A stretch of DNA of 64,000 nt from Paragonimus westermani. Taxonomy: Eukaryota > Platyhelminthes > Trematoda > Plagiorchiida > Troglotrematidae. This document shows, one piece after another, positions 10,721-22,718 of the stretch (its first letter is position 1; each line of letters begins with the position of its first letter). The notes under the pieces are model-generated. The model saw only the letters and a program-made list of their open reading frames with translations. It was not told the DNA's origin and searched no databases. The translations under genes and the position numbers were made by a program. Location of the stretch: positions 70,837-134,836 of the forward strand of contig QNGE01001285.1 of the NCBI GenBank assembly GCA_008508345.1, written 5' to 3'.

Positions 10721-13700
10721 CTAATTGTTCACAATTGGTTCTGATCTTACGAATACTAAATCGGTTTCAAACGTGTGCCAACGAACTTGATGGTTTACTT
10801 ACCTGTGACATAGTCCACCCATCAGCCGGTATTCGTACACGTAGTATTGAAGGGGTCGATAGCAGAGTTTCTGAATACACACGCGACGGCAAACTTTTGG
10901 TCCAGGGTTTGGGTTGACTGTTCCTTCATCCGTCTTACATAGAAAGCGGCACTGTAGACCACAAGCGCAGCGTACTTGACGTTGTGAAGATAGGCGAAAT
11001 TGCCGCGGTTGGCAAACTGCCGAACGAGGAATCGATATTAATTTCATCTGCCACCATTAGGAGTTACGCACATAAAATATACTGCGTATGTCTTTTATCT
11101 TTGTATAACTATCTATAATTCATTATAATGCGTGTTCAAGATGTCCCTGATAAGGGACTTACTTTCGGTCTTGAGGGTGTGTGCTATTCACAATTGATAA
11201 CAAGTTTCATCTCGGTCTATTTTAGTGAACGTCAACTGAGGGTGGCTTTACTGTAATTGAAGCTCCTCATCTGGTAACCGATTCAACTGTGACTGCACTT
11301 ATCAGGAAAGCACCAATATGTGGAAAAGTACGGACGTTTTGATGTACCTTACTATGATGAGCCAGCTGAAACGTTTCCAATCTCATTCGGAGTAACCTAT
11401 TTCCATTATACAACTTGAATAATAAAGGGTGGGGTTGGTAATTGTTAATCGACAACTACTCTCGCACCGTAGACCAAATAACGTCCCTCCCTAAACCGCC
11501 TCAAATTTTTGCCATAATTTCACCGTCTTTGGGGTTTGATACCTCCTGCTCTCTCTTTTCGTTCAGTAATTTCTTAGCCTGAGTGCGTTTGCAACTGAAT
11601 TGGATGTGGCCTAGTTCCTTAGTGAGTCATTGAATACTAATGACCTCGGCTAGCACATGTAAATAACGGATGTATATTAATGTTCAGTTCTAATTACAAT
11701 CTGTTTGGGCGGGCTATCGAAATGTGAGACGGTGAATGATTGCAACATTGAATTGTGAAGTAGTTTAGAGTGGAGAGAAGTGTACGGAGTTGACCGCTAT
11801 ACAGTTACGTTTCGAAGACGATCGAGTGATGCTGATCTGCGTTTTAAGTGCCGTAGGTTTCATTTTTATTAAACATAGTATGTAAGGAATCTTGATTACA
11901 CTGCACACTGACCTTACTTACGGTGTACTGGGCAATGAGCCGGAATGCTTGGAGTGTCGAATCACACATTAATTTGAGACACTGATTCAGAGAACTTCCG
12001 GTTTGACAGGGGAACGGGCCGACCTCCGTTATACACTTTATCCACCACAGTTTCTAATAGGATGAATACTTCTTATATGTACATGTACATGGACAGTATG
12101 AACAAACGGGAAATATAAAGCAGTCTTCTTGAGTCTTTACGGATGTCATCAAATTTTAAGTTATCTTCTGCTGCAAACCCCAACCGATAGGGATAAGTTC
12201 CTACTGTGGAACGACTGAGTATCCCCACGATTAGCGACATTGTTTGATATTTTCAATAGACCAGTTCAATGCAAACCATTCCTTGTCCTAACTCCGATTG
12301 TAGAATGATTAAGATCTGTTTAGGCTCATTCAAATTCAGCTAATATCATTAGAAATTAGATCGATACATGTCTGTCAACTAGTCAACCGAGTGCATGACA
12401 AAGACAGTTGTGATAAGATTATCTTAAAACGCGGAAGGAATGCTTGGTACGTAGTGGTAATTATGTCAGCATTTCTTCTTGACAGTTATGCAGGCTACCG
12501 TAGTTTTGGACTTATGGTCCATTAAGCGTTTTAGAAATTAAAGTGAGTAAAGATATAAACCATGAAGACAAGCGAGTCATGACCGTAAATTTGAATTTAT
12601 TGGTATTAAATTTGACTCCAAAGACTTGAAAACGCTTGAATAAACCACAAGGAAATTCTTTGTGAGTATGACTAAATATGTCATGATGTCTCGTCCTCGT
12701 GCTTCCGTTGCCAGTGTGCAGGCCTGAAACTTGAGGTGGGCCATGATTGGCGTCATCAATGGAGCCATCGCGTCATAACCGAATGGTCTTAATCGTCCTA
12801 CCATAAGCACTCCTAATGAAATTGAATTTCCTCAGCCGACCAGAACTTGGTTCATAACAGGAAAGTTTTGGGTTCCAATCTCAGTCCACTGATAAAAAGT
12901 GGGTTTAACACATTTCTTTGTGGGGTTCGAGTGTGTGTGGCGTGCGTGTGTGCACATCTTTCGAAAGCGAGACAACAGGACAGTTCTGTCAGCCTAGTCG
13001 AACACACCTCGACTGTCTAGGTTTGAAAGGATAGCTTAGCTCAAAGGAAAATCAGTGCCGGTGGGGTGTTGATTTGAAGAATGAGCGTTCAAAGTTGTTA
13101 CCAATATTCCATATTTCGATCCTCGTTTTTGTTATCCCTGTACCCTGACTGATTACCCGATAGACAGTTCTTCTGACAATCTGGAAGGATGCAATTCAGT
13201 ACTATTTATCAATAAGTTCAGTCTTCGCACTATTGTAATACATTTACTCTCGAACTATTGGAAGTTTGAAATCTTATCAGTTAAACGGAATTTCCCGGTT
13301 CATTCAAATTTAGTGTGAATTTGACTAATAGAAAATGGTGGTCTGATAGAGTTTACTTGGTGTTCATGATGTGGTGAACTATTTGACAGGATATTTTATA
13401 CTTCAACCTGAATGATGCTGGTCTACCTCACTCTATTTGATGTCCTCACATCCGATGTGCTTGATCACTGCGGTTGCTCAGCTGAATGTCGAATACAAGT
13501 GGTTTCATAGATCACCTTATTGATTCTCTCAAACGAAAGTTGAAAATGCCCGATATAATAAAACAAAACTCCGCGGTAGCATACTCGACTGGTACTTTCC
13601 GTTCTTTCCTATATATACTCTTGTATAAAAAATAATGAACGAGGACAGTTTTCGTTTGTTGGTCGACTGAGCACAATGGTCTCGTTCTACAGGTCCTGCT

Positions 13701-14119
13701 GGCTTGAATACGTCCTCCCAATGACAACTCATTGAATACCAAGTCGTTTTTTGCTTGCGAATCTTAAGTTAGGTTGAAAATGTCATCCTGGCAGTCAGCC
13801 CATCAAATGGGGTTGAGACATACTTTAGGAAGTTGAAGCTTGCCTCAGCAAGGCTTTACAGGTTTCTGTGGACATCCAGTGGATACTGAGTACTTTTGAT
13901 GAATGTGTTCGACTTGACGAAAAATCAGAACCAGTAATGCTCCTGTTGTTAGTCTCTGTTTGTCTTGATTCAATCTTCAGCCTCTGTGTCTTTATCCCTT
14001 CTGTCTCATGGCTCACAATTCTCCTCTATTTCGTTATTATATGCTTTTAAGCTCATACAAATGCTTGCATTGTGTATACAATTTTTGGGATGAAGTTCTT
14101 TTTTCAACAAATTTTCTCT
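10721..14119. other. non-coding DNA
   Basis: No gene is supported. Weak reading frames on both strands (10799-11047, 12577-12810 and 13512-13742, all minus) have no family resemblance and poor splice context. A plus-strand acceptor at 13861 followed by 30 open codons is suggestive but isolated. Confidence 0.4.
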
Positions 14120-14324
14120 TCAAAATCCATGTTTGAGTGATACCCAGAATGGTGATTTGTTTTGGCTTCTCCACAAACCAAACCTAGCGACAAAATCAAG
14201 GCGGAATTTAAGTGACGGAAGCTTTCTATCATCTTTGACAGTGCAGTAGGTGGTCTCTACTAGTTCTATCAACCATTCGGAACACTGGTGTGAAGCGAAC
14301 ATGATTTAACAACAGCTTCGGTGG

Positions 14325-14330
14325 TTTATT
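14325..14330 (-). promoter_or_regulatory. AATAAA poly(A) signal of the five-exon secreted-protein gene
   Basis: The minus strand reads AATAAA 24 bases after the stop codon at 14354-14356. This is a normal position for a compact flatworm transcript and supports 14354 as the true end of the ORF. Confidence 0.6.
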
Positions 14331-14353
14331 CATGTAGCTACCTATTGAGCATC

Positions 14354-15286
14354 TTATCTACACACTACACAGTCAGCTTTTGTAATCAACAGAAACAAGA
14401 CCAATTTTGATAGATTCACAGTTGGAGTATCCACAACTAGAATTTTTATGTTCAGGCTGGACAGAAAACTGTTCAAATCATCAATGGTGCAGTATATATT
14501 ATCAAAAGTTCTCTCATCGTTTCTGATTTTTAAATTCACCCAGTTCAATAGTTAAAATTTACAGGGCAATATGCATTCTACTCTTGAAGTTGGAGATCTT
14601 TAGGACAGAAAAGGAATTGGCAGAAATTTGCAACTTCCGGGAACATTAGAAGCGTGGATCTTAGTAACCCAAGCTTACTGTTTGAAGTAAAAGGAAACCG
14701 TCTTTTTCAGTCGCGAAGATGAACTTTGTGCCTAGGTGTATGTCAGGCACTCTGGCAATCATAGTGAACCTCGAGGATGTTATCTGGGTTACCTGAATCG
14801 AAATTAAGCGGAATGATCCTAATAGTACTTCAGGTGCTCTTGGATAGCTGGATGATAGTTGTGCTATACATTACATGTATTCATTTTTCAAAGCTGGTCT
14901 CCCGAAGTGTTCGACCACTGCTCGACGTACATATTGTAAACGTTCGGTGCATAACAGATGTTTCTATTTCCCCTCACTATACGCTTACCATAAGGGTGGT
15001 TTCGTCCTTAACTGTTCGCCGTAACACACTGCTCACTACGTTTTCTGGGGAATGTACAAGTACCGCGGTGTTTTGAGGATAAAAATCGCTTTCAAGATAA
15101 GCAAAGGGTTTCCGCAACTTGATACTTACCAGGTAGAAAACTGATTGGTGCTGTGTTCAGTTCCTGTCCGGCAGTATTTTGATAAACCGTATCCAAACCT
15201 GGATTTCCAAGTTCGTTCATTGAGAGAACTCCATGGTAAGACAACAAATGTACCAAGAACACAGTGAACACCGCCTTATCACGCAT
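14354..15286 (-). CDS. predicted secreted protein, five exons, 176 residues, unrecognised
   Basis: Exons on the minus strand are 15286-15130, 15044-14989, 14792-14679, 14597-14563 and 14522-14354. Every junction is GT-AG with good signals (CCTG|GTAAGT, TTATG|GTAAGC, AAACA|GTAAGC, CCCT|GTAAAT; acceptors CCCCAG, ATTCAG, CTAAAG, AATCAG), and the phases (1, 0, 0, 2) fit throughout, giving 531 coding bases. Introns are 85, 196, 81 and 40 bases; exon 4 is only 35 bases. The product starts with a typical signal peptide (MRDKAVFTVFLVHLLSYHG), so it is probably secreted. The middle (FTMIARVPDIHLGTKFIFA, then FLLLQT) has alternating hydrophobic strands, loosely like thrombospondin-N or laminin-G domains, which is inference only. 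Three cysteines lie in the last 45 residues and the end is hydrophobic. I do not recognise the family. The ATG follows an acceptor directly. Confidence 0.62.
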
Positions 15287-15310
15287 CTGGAATAATCAGA
15301 GAGACCGATG
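15287..15310 (-). promoter_or_regulatory. splice acceptor abutting the start codon, possible spliced-leader site
   Basis: The minus strand reads a pyrimidine-rich tract (TCTCTCTGATTATTCCAG) ending exactly at the ATG of the secreted-protein gene. It is either the acceptor of a 5' UTR intron or a spliced-leader trans-splicing site. Flatworm spliced leaders end in AUG and are known to be added next to the start codon of some mRNAs. Confidence 0.45.
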
Positions 15311-15836
15311 GACACGACGGACACTGAATGTGATAAATCGGGTGTGACCGCTCATAGATATACGTCCGTATATCATTCTGTCCGATAGGTAGCCCGCACG
15401 ATCTCGACATTTAGGAGGTAGTATTCAAAACACGTAGGCTGCTTGTCATTTCCCCGGGTGACTGAGTGTTCTAAGTGCTTTCACAAATACAACCCACCCG
15501 TATGTTTGCACACGTTTGTAGGTTCGTTTTATGCCTTGACCCTCAGAGGGATAAATCAATTGATTTTCTATCATAACGGGTAGTTGGTCTAACATTTTGG
15601 AGTGTAAGGCAAACCCGCTATGGACAAAGCCCCAACATTCCGTCGACTTGTCGGACGTATACATTGCCTTCACTCAGAGGTGTATTTTTGCCTATGTGGG
15701 CTGACGAAGCATCCACTCTCTTTTATTGCGTGGAGTAATTTCTCAGTCTTAACCACCGTTACGTAACATTCAACAGATACTGCTCATTTGTGGGATCGTC
15801 ATTTATCAATTTACAAGGTGTGCAACCCAAATATAA

Positions 15837-16070
15837 GTTGGAATCTCTGTGAGCGTTCATGATAGTCTTTATGATTCACAAGATGAAGTCAGTGGTGAAC
15901 AGGTCAACTACACCAAAGTGTCTACACACTTGGACGAAATATCGTCAAGGATAAGCAGCAATGATTGGTTAGGACGGGCCAAACCTGAGACGTTCACACT
16001 TCACACGCTGGAGTTGCTGAACTATCAAATGGGTTCACTAGCTTCTCGGTATTCGTCGCGAGTATTTTGA
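15837..16070 (+). CDS. possible terminal exon, unrecognised
   Basis: An open frame of about 77 codons ends in TGA at 16068-16070 and has protein-like composition (LYDSQDEVSGEQ, then THLDEISSRISSN and LHTLELLNYQMGSL). An acceptor at 15836-15837 is weak because it has no pyrimidine tract. An AATAAA lies at about 16405. No upstream partner exon was found and no family is recognised. It could be a chance frame. Confidence 0.22.
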   Translation, partial: VGISVSVHDSLYDSQDEVSGEQVNYTKVSTHLDEISSRISSNDWLGRAKPETFTLHTLELLNYQMGSLASRYSSRVF

Positions 16071-16224
16071 TCTGTCAGTTTGCATGGCGTGATAGAGTTA
16101 TACTGAGTCGGGTGAACTAATGAAGACCATACCCACTATTGAGTAAGAAGTAATGATGGGGTGATTAATGATTGGTATTAATCACGGGTCACATAACTGA
16201 TAACCAACGAAGCATTGTCAGTAC

Positions 16225-16265
16225 ACGTGAGATACAGATACAGTACAGCAGATACAGTACAGTTA
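16225..16265. repeat. short imperfect tandem repeat (GATACAGTACA-like unit)
   Basis: AGATACAG and GATACAGTACA units repeat three to four times with small variations. Confidence 0.6.
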
Positions 16266-16526
16266 ACATCTATAATGTACCGATCTGACTCGTTTGGATC
16301 GAGCATGCATTCCGTCCTCGCAGTTTTGTCCGTCGAGAATTTCATCCGTTGGGGATTTAGAATTTTGGCTTGAATTGGCTAGATTTAACTGTACTGTAGA
16401 TAATTAATAAAAAAATGAACCTCAGGTTGATTTAAAGTTCGCTTTAAAGGTCAGCAAAATGACGATTGTTGCGATTGAATTGAGCAAGTATATTTGAAAA
16501 AACTTAAACCAACAACTGGTTTACAG

Positions 16527-16683
16527 TACATAGTTAGTGGAGATCGCGATGATCGCAGTTCACTTTTTTCTGACATTAGAAGCTTGATGAGGAAGATGTT
16601 TAGGAGAGAAAGTGGGCAACCTTACAACTTAGCTCAAAATCGTCTTTCACTGAAATCGGACGTATTCACAGACGAAGACACTT
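16527..16683 (+). CDS. possible internal exon, unrecognised
   Basis: The stretch lies between an acceptor (GGTTTACAG) and a moderate donor (CACTT|GTAGGA). It is open in frame, with residues such as YIVSGDRDDRSSLF, LMRKMFRRES and DVFTDED. The charged composition looks like real coding sequence, but no domain is recognised and no phase-matched neighbour was found. Confidence 0.25.
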
Positions 16684-16709
16684 GTAGGAGGGCTGGAGGT
16701 TGCACATAA

Positions 16710-18040
16710 CTGTTGACTAAGGTTCAGACACCCAAGGAATTCAGCTGAACATTTAACTCATGGCAGACCGGGTGAAGTTTAGGTTAATCACACTTTTCAG
16801 AACTATCATGCTTACTGTCTGTGTGACGTAAGGCTAGAGAAAATATCAAAAGCAGGCAACGTCAGCTATACTGGAAACTCCCGTTCAAATCATCGTTTAC
16901 TTGCCGGTTGTTTACAATCGAGTTTTTGTTGAGACTGTTGGCAGAGAATCAGGCAGTTTAAGGAGTCCTTGCACGTAAGCCCGCCCATTTATGTACATTT
17001 TTTCATTGAAGCTTTTTACTTAAGCAAGTTTATAATTTTTAGGGAACTTGAACACAAATACCCACTCAACACTCTGTTTATTATCTATGATGAGACATTT
17101 CTTGACTCTTGATACAGTTAGTGTTCAGTTAGTGCGTCCCCATCTGGTTTCACAATTTGCATCCACTACTGCTCAGTTAATGGCTTTGGCGTGAGCAAAA
17201 GACGCACGAGCCTAATAAACCATAGTTTGTGTGTTGTGTTGGAAGATTTTCTGTCTCTTTGCCTGTTCGTTTGGGTTACAGAAATTCTGGATCTTACGTT
17301 TCAGCTAGCCAGCTTTGGTAGACATTTGATCCCTTTTGTACCACTTCCTAACTCAAAAAGTTGAGCTACAACCGAGCGAACTGAAGATTGGAAGAGTGGT
17401 TCAGGTCAATTGATTTACTGCTGCCTTATAATCACATATGAGCATATCGGAAACCGCCACTTCTCAGTGCAACCGGAGAAGTAACACTCGTGTAGGTGGA
17501 CTCTAAGAACGGAGAAAGTCAACTGGACCTCTCGCATTTTGATACCACCACGCTTCTGGTAAAACGAGAATGCTCAGCTTAGGGTTGTGTGAACAAAAAT
17601 TCTTTGTCTCATTGCTCATCCACACAAACTTATAGTTCAGTTCAATCACATTTCTTCTAATAGGGAATCATCTGGTGGAAATGGAATTCTGCTAACTCTC
17701 TCCGATGACCTCTTTTTCATGAAGCGTTCTCTTCAGGTCTAACGGACACGCGATCTCACTACTTGTTAATTACTCTAAAATCGAGTATTGTTTTGACTAC
17801 TCGTCTCAGCCATTAAGTAATCATTGAACACACCCCCAAACAGCCTCTAGTTTGCGGCTGGCTCATTTGTAATGGACGTGAAGCAAAATGTAGCTAACAT
17901 TTACCCAACTATTAATACATGGAACGAGAGCTTGTGGAACAGTTCAAAATCCGGTTAAGTGTTAGTATGCTTTTGTAACAGAGGTAAAAATTTCCTCAGA
18001 CTGAATGGAAATTTAGTAAGTGAAGGTTATTACATTTTGA
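16710..18040. other. non-coding DNA
   Basis: No gene or recognisable repeat was found in this stretch. Confidence 0.35.
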
Positions 18041-18297
18041 TTAAATTGAGTTTGTGCTGACAGCTGATGCTCGAGAAACCGTCATGAACAAGCGGTGAGT
18101 CGTTGTTGGCTCAGCTTGTTCAGTAGCATACTGAGTAAACAGATTGGCAAGGACGAAATCTAGTTTTCCTTGTTGGGAAGTGGAGGGATTCCAAGTACAA
18201 TCTGCATCATTTCCTGGTAAGCTGCAATAGACCTGTTTGTTTAATTTTCCCGGCAATATGCTTTGCACAACCCAAGGTGTGGAGTTGCAGCTTTTTT
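18041..18297 (-). CDS. possible terminal exon, cysteine-containing, unrecognised
   Basis: After a good minus-strand acceptor (CCGTTTTCTGTAG) an open frame of 84 codons runs to a stop at 18041-18043. It contains KSCNSTPWVV, QVYCSLPGNDADCTW and LDFVLANLFTQYATEQ. Two N-x-S/T sites and three cysteines early on would suit an extracellular domain, but I recognise no family. The exon enters in phase 1. No canonical poly(A) signal is seen to its left and no upstream exon was identified; a retrotransposon fragment lies between it and anything further upstream. Confidence 0.3.
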
Positions 18298-18964
18298 CTA
18301 CAGAAAACGGAGGTTAATTAACTAAAAGAGCTCAGGTCACGGGATGATTAGTATAGTCTTGAAGCTCGAGAAGAACCAAAGCTGTCACAACCAGTTTCAC
18401 TTGTGGGAAAGCTCCATCGAATCAGTTTTGTGATTGAATCGAGCATAAGAAGGCTGAGTTAGTGCAGAAGTCGAACTAAATGGGGAACTAAACTGATGGA
18501 TAGTAAGACCGTGTTCGTACGAGTAAATATATATACACCGGGATCTAGCGGAACAAATAGATATACGCTTTAAGAGAAAACCGAATGTGGAGGTTTAGTT
18601 GTGTCAGATAGGATTTCATATGTGAACTTCACACATTTTGAAACAATGAGGTGGCTACGGGGAATGCAACGGAATAGATGTTTCAGTGGTCTTGTAAAAA
18701 GCCTTAAATCCTTCAACAGCAAACCCAACAAAAAAACTGGTAGACGATACATTCAGTGGAGAAGCACGCAGACTGTGATAAATCGACTGACCAGATGGTT
18801 GGAAATTTACGCGCTGGAAATGAAACGACGATTTTTGGACCTTGACACAAGCGTTAAAAACATGAAGTGATCATGTCACGTTGTTACTCTAATTAATCCC
18901 CACATGTTTACCAGGAAGCAGTGGAGGTCGGAGTTTATGATTTACATGACTGGAAGAATGCGCG

Positions 18965-19454
18965 CTATAGAGCTTCCTGTAATAATTCCTTCTCATTGAG
19001 CGGCAACAAAATGTCAATATATTTGGATGTGTTAAGAAACAATCTGCAGGACTCTGACCAATTTTCTAGAACCGACAAGCCGTCCATTCGGGCGGTGAAA
19101 GAAAATCGATTTGAATGTCTGATGTCCAACACCACATCGTCGGCATGTTTGATTACAAATGTATGATTATCTACTGACATGGGTATAAAATAAAAAGAGG
19201 GGATGATTACACTCTCTATAACACCAGAGCCGGTGATGAATTGCGATAACGTTTGAGCGCCGAACTGTGAAGTGATGGTGCAAAAGCTCTACGGTTGAAG
19301 TTTGAATTTCGGATTCCTTGATAACTTCACGTTGTATCTCTGTATCAACGCTCCGGAACGTGTCGCTGTAGTCTAAGAAGCATATGCGAACGGCTGCTGA
19401 TTTTCCATAGAGTGATAACTGGATGGGATGGACTGGACAAGCGAGAGCATCCAC
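18965..19454 (-). pseudogene. non-LTR retrotransposon reverse transcriptase palm fragment
   Basis: Reading the minus strand from 19454: DALACPVHPIQLSL, then AAVRICFLDYSDTFRSVD, which matches the reverse transcriptase motif A region (FLDYSKAFDSV in active elements). After a frame change, from 19180, comes FVIKHADDVVLDI, the motif C block (YADD in active elements; the Y is H here), then WSESCRLFLNTSKY, which matches the W-x5-L-x-LN-x-x-K block downstream of motif C. Order and spacing fit a LINE reverse transcriptase shortened by a deletion between motifs A and C. The catalytic aspartates of ADD are kept, but the frame is broken, so the copy is dead. Confidence 0.72.
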
Positions 19455-21437
19455 GGTCGAGCATAGGCGGTGGTAAGCAAACTAACCAGAATCTATGATT
19501 TTCACCTGCTGTTCCATTCTAGTAAGAACGTCTTTCAGAAACTTTCAGTGTTGCAACTGTGCATGAGGGCGGACGAAATTTTGTCATTCGTTTTTCAAGA
19601 ATGGTATTATGTGTGCCGTCCTTCAACGGTCGACAATTTTTGGTGATTGATGTGGGGTGTGAATCACTCAGTTGACGGTTGACCCGTTTTTCACATTCCG
19701 ATCGGGGATAGGTCGTTGTGTCCGTTTGCTTTGCTGGATTTCAACCTAATGGGTTCTTCAGAAACATTTCAGCCCTCAACCGGAGTAGTTGAATCAGTGG
19801 AAGACAAAAAGTCTGCAAGAACTAAAAAGGAATTATCCTTTTAAAGTCACGGTTGAGCTCACAGACGTCCGTTTTTTGACAGGAATGTTCAGTCGATGAT
19901 TTCCATGACCTTGCGGCAGTTTTGTTACTCAGTTTGTTGTTAGCGTATACAGAATCAAAGCAATTTAATCCACTTCTACTGCACTTTGAAGTTCATTTCT
20001 TGTTTTTTGTGAAGTCTTTTGAAACATGGGGGCAAATTTGTCCATCCAGAGAATTGTTTCACAAAGGCAACCAATATCTAGGCAGAAATTTTAGCAGCTC
20101 TTCGAGAGATCGCCATAGACAGACAGATCGTCATGAACAAACAAGCTGAGATGGGATGAAGATTTCATTTTTCCGAACCTATTGTAATCGTCAAGACTAA
20201 AGTGCCGACCTCTGATTTTGCGATGTCCACAAGTAAAGCGTTTGTAACGTGTCTTACGACAAGATGGTCAAAGGTACCAAATGGGTCGCACCTACGGACT
20301 TCGAACATCTACTTGCTATTAAGAAAATCAATTCAAGGTGTGCATCTAAACGCATAGAAAGAGCCATACCATTGTGCTGGTCGAAGGTAGCAAGAAAAGT
20401 TATTTTAAATCGGTTGAAATCACTGCAAACGGTACATAGTGACGTGTTCAGAAAATGCTGAAGGGCTACCGAAAAACCGTCTATAAACCGGCAAACCCCA
20501 TTGGCAGGATACTTGGGGGGGGCATATAATTATTATTCAGTAAATTTGAACCACTTAAGAATCTGAGTTGGTTCACAACAGTTGAGCAGCTGGATGAGAA
20601 ATACTCGAAGTTGAAGTTACTTAGCTATGTTGTATTTACATAGGCTTACATTTGCAATTATTCTATTGCGAATACATTTCTTCACATTTTTTTTATACAT
20701 TGGCTTGTTTAATTCTGAATAACTGTTTGCTTTTGACAACTGTCCACTGAAAATTATTGTTCTAAAATTGGTTGGAAATGACGAGTGCACTGATTATTAG
20801 TTTGTATGTCTGTTCTGCTAAGGTAGGTCGAGACATGGAGTGAAGAACCTGTCGTGAATGTTCCCACAACAATTGCAACAGACTTTGGCGGACCAGTATT
20901 GTATTGTATTACGGGAATGTCTGTGATGCTTACAAACTCAGACACCTGATGATCGATGCTGGCACATGGATCTTTAGTCTTTCAACAGTAATGAACCCCG
21001 GTCAGAGTGGGCGCGTTCCATGCCACAAGCCCACCCTTGGCGGCCACTGAGAAGCGCAAAACGTTTTCAGGAAATGCGGTGAAACAGACAGTTGTTTCCG
21101 TTGAAGACATGAGCGAATGCAACATTCCTTTGACGTTATGGAGGACGCTACCAATAGGCAGCGACCTTCGGTTGTGCTTCAAACAAGTGCCAACAAGTTT
21201 GGCACTTGTCTTCCGAAGAGACGCCATCCAGGACAAACTTTTTTTGCTAAATCTCGAGTGTTCACACATTCTTCGACAACTGTTCCTTCTACGTCATTGA
21301 AACACAGTGTGAAATTAGCTGTAGATATTGCCCAGTTATGTGTACACGGCTATGGTCCAATTTGTCTTTTTCTTATCGTCAAGAAAAAGCAGCTAAAAAG
21401 GAATGTTCTGTACTGGATACTATAGAAGAGCGTTTCC
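19455..21437. other. mostly non-coding DNA; one weak exon candidate at 19539-19603 (+)
   Basis: At 19539-19603 (+) a strong acceptor (ACGTCTTTCAG) leads into an open frame (FSVATVHEGGRNFVIRFSRM) ending at a GTATTA donor. It stands alone and does not join in phase to neighbouring candidates. Frames at 20249-20461 and on both strands of 20982-21425 have no recognisable family. An eight-G run lies at 20515-20522. Confidence 0.3.
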
Positions 21438-21760
21438 TGATAATGGCAGAGGTTATGTTGTGAACCCAGAAAGCGGATGGCACACAAGTTGTTTATTTGG
21501 GAAACCAATACACGGCTTAAGCGTCACAACGGGACTACGAACAGTAACACTCATTTGCACGCCCCACTCGTCTGGGGATGCTCCAGTCGCTTTAGACACC
21601 ATATCTCAGTTCCTTCATGTGGCGAAAGACATTCTATGTCATTCTGCCTTCCAGTGATCCTTCTCGTATCTCTCCCGTATTTATCCGGCGATCACTGCGA
21701 TCCATGCTGCTACTGAATAGTGGTGTGAGTAGTATGGTGCGACCATCTATCCTCACTACA
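21438..21760 (+). repeat. dispersed repeat, copy A
   Basis: About 320 bases match, in reverse orientation, 47703-48030. The best-conserved end is GAATAGTGGTGTGAGTAGTA followed by ATGGTGCGACC and ending CCTCACTACA at 21751-21760. Beyond that point the copies diverge. A short third copy ends at 32924. It is probably a retroposed element of unknown type. Confidence 0.75.
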
Positions 21761-22617
21761 GTTGTTCAAACTCTTCATGGGATTTATGTTCAATCATTAG
21801 CTCGGATACGCCAACTCTGCAGTTCATTCTTGCCTCAAAAAGGATACTAATATACTGGACCGCTTGCAGCGATTTGCAAAAGAATGGTAGTAGTTATACG
21901 AACTGTTACTTATAAGGATGACCTCGCAATTCTTGACTATTACCCACACAGCCTCGGGATGACCTTATTTTTGTTTTTCCCCTCTTCTCTGAAAGCCGTA
22001 AGGAAAAACTCTTTATTCGCGCAAGCCAACAACAGACTGGGTGGACGTGTCCGACAGGTGCATCGAAAACTTGACGGCAAGCCGGATACTATAGGACAGC
22101 GTACACGGTCAGACGCAGTAGACGCAGAATGTATACACTTGTATCCATACATTAGATGAGAACGATGTTCGACACTACCTATACGTGAAGCTAACTGTGC
22201 TCGGAAATGATATACGTATGCAACAAGTCACGAACTGAAGTGATTGACTGCCAACTAGATGATGATCTGCATCCGATCGCATCCAGGCTTAGCCTGGTTG
22301 TGAAAAACGTCATGAAAAATTATATCGATCTTCACACTGATTTGTCTCACCCATGTTTCCGCTTCTTGAATGTATTTAAAAGATTATGGGTATTTTCTAA
22401 CATTTCTCCGTCACTAATTTCACTTATTACCCATACATTAGTGTTCCGAAAGAGGGAGATATCGCACTCCGAGCCGCTGTGTGAGGACTAAGATAGGCTG
22501 ATAAGAGATCGAACAGAAGGAGTTACTTCAAACTTTGAGGACCTGTTCAGTTCCAGTTGACAGTCAATGTGGTGCTGACTAGCCGGTGTGATTTCACCAC
22601 TCACACATACCCCATTG

Positions 22618-22718
22618 ACAGTATATATACATATATATATGCATATATACGTACATATATATACATATATACATGTGTATATATGTATTTTTTGTATGTA
22701 TATATATACATACGTATT
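22618..22718. repeat. AT-rich TATATACA microsatellite
   Basis: Alternating TA and TACA units run for about 100 bases. Confidence 0.85.

Noticed and set aside
10799..11047. Minus-strand frame that could be another RTE-type LLYG region
   Set aside because: Only scattered residues resemble the expected block; no diagnostic motif is present.
18601..18870. 89-codon plus-strand basic frame
   Set aside because: It lies next to the minus-strand reverse transcriptase fragment and has no splice context; probably antisense to element sequence.
20982..21269. Minus-strand 95-codon frame with a LPIGSVLHNV stretch reminiscent of ribosomal protein uL2
   Set aside because: Similarity ends after about ten residues, and the glycine-rich part that should follow is absent.
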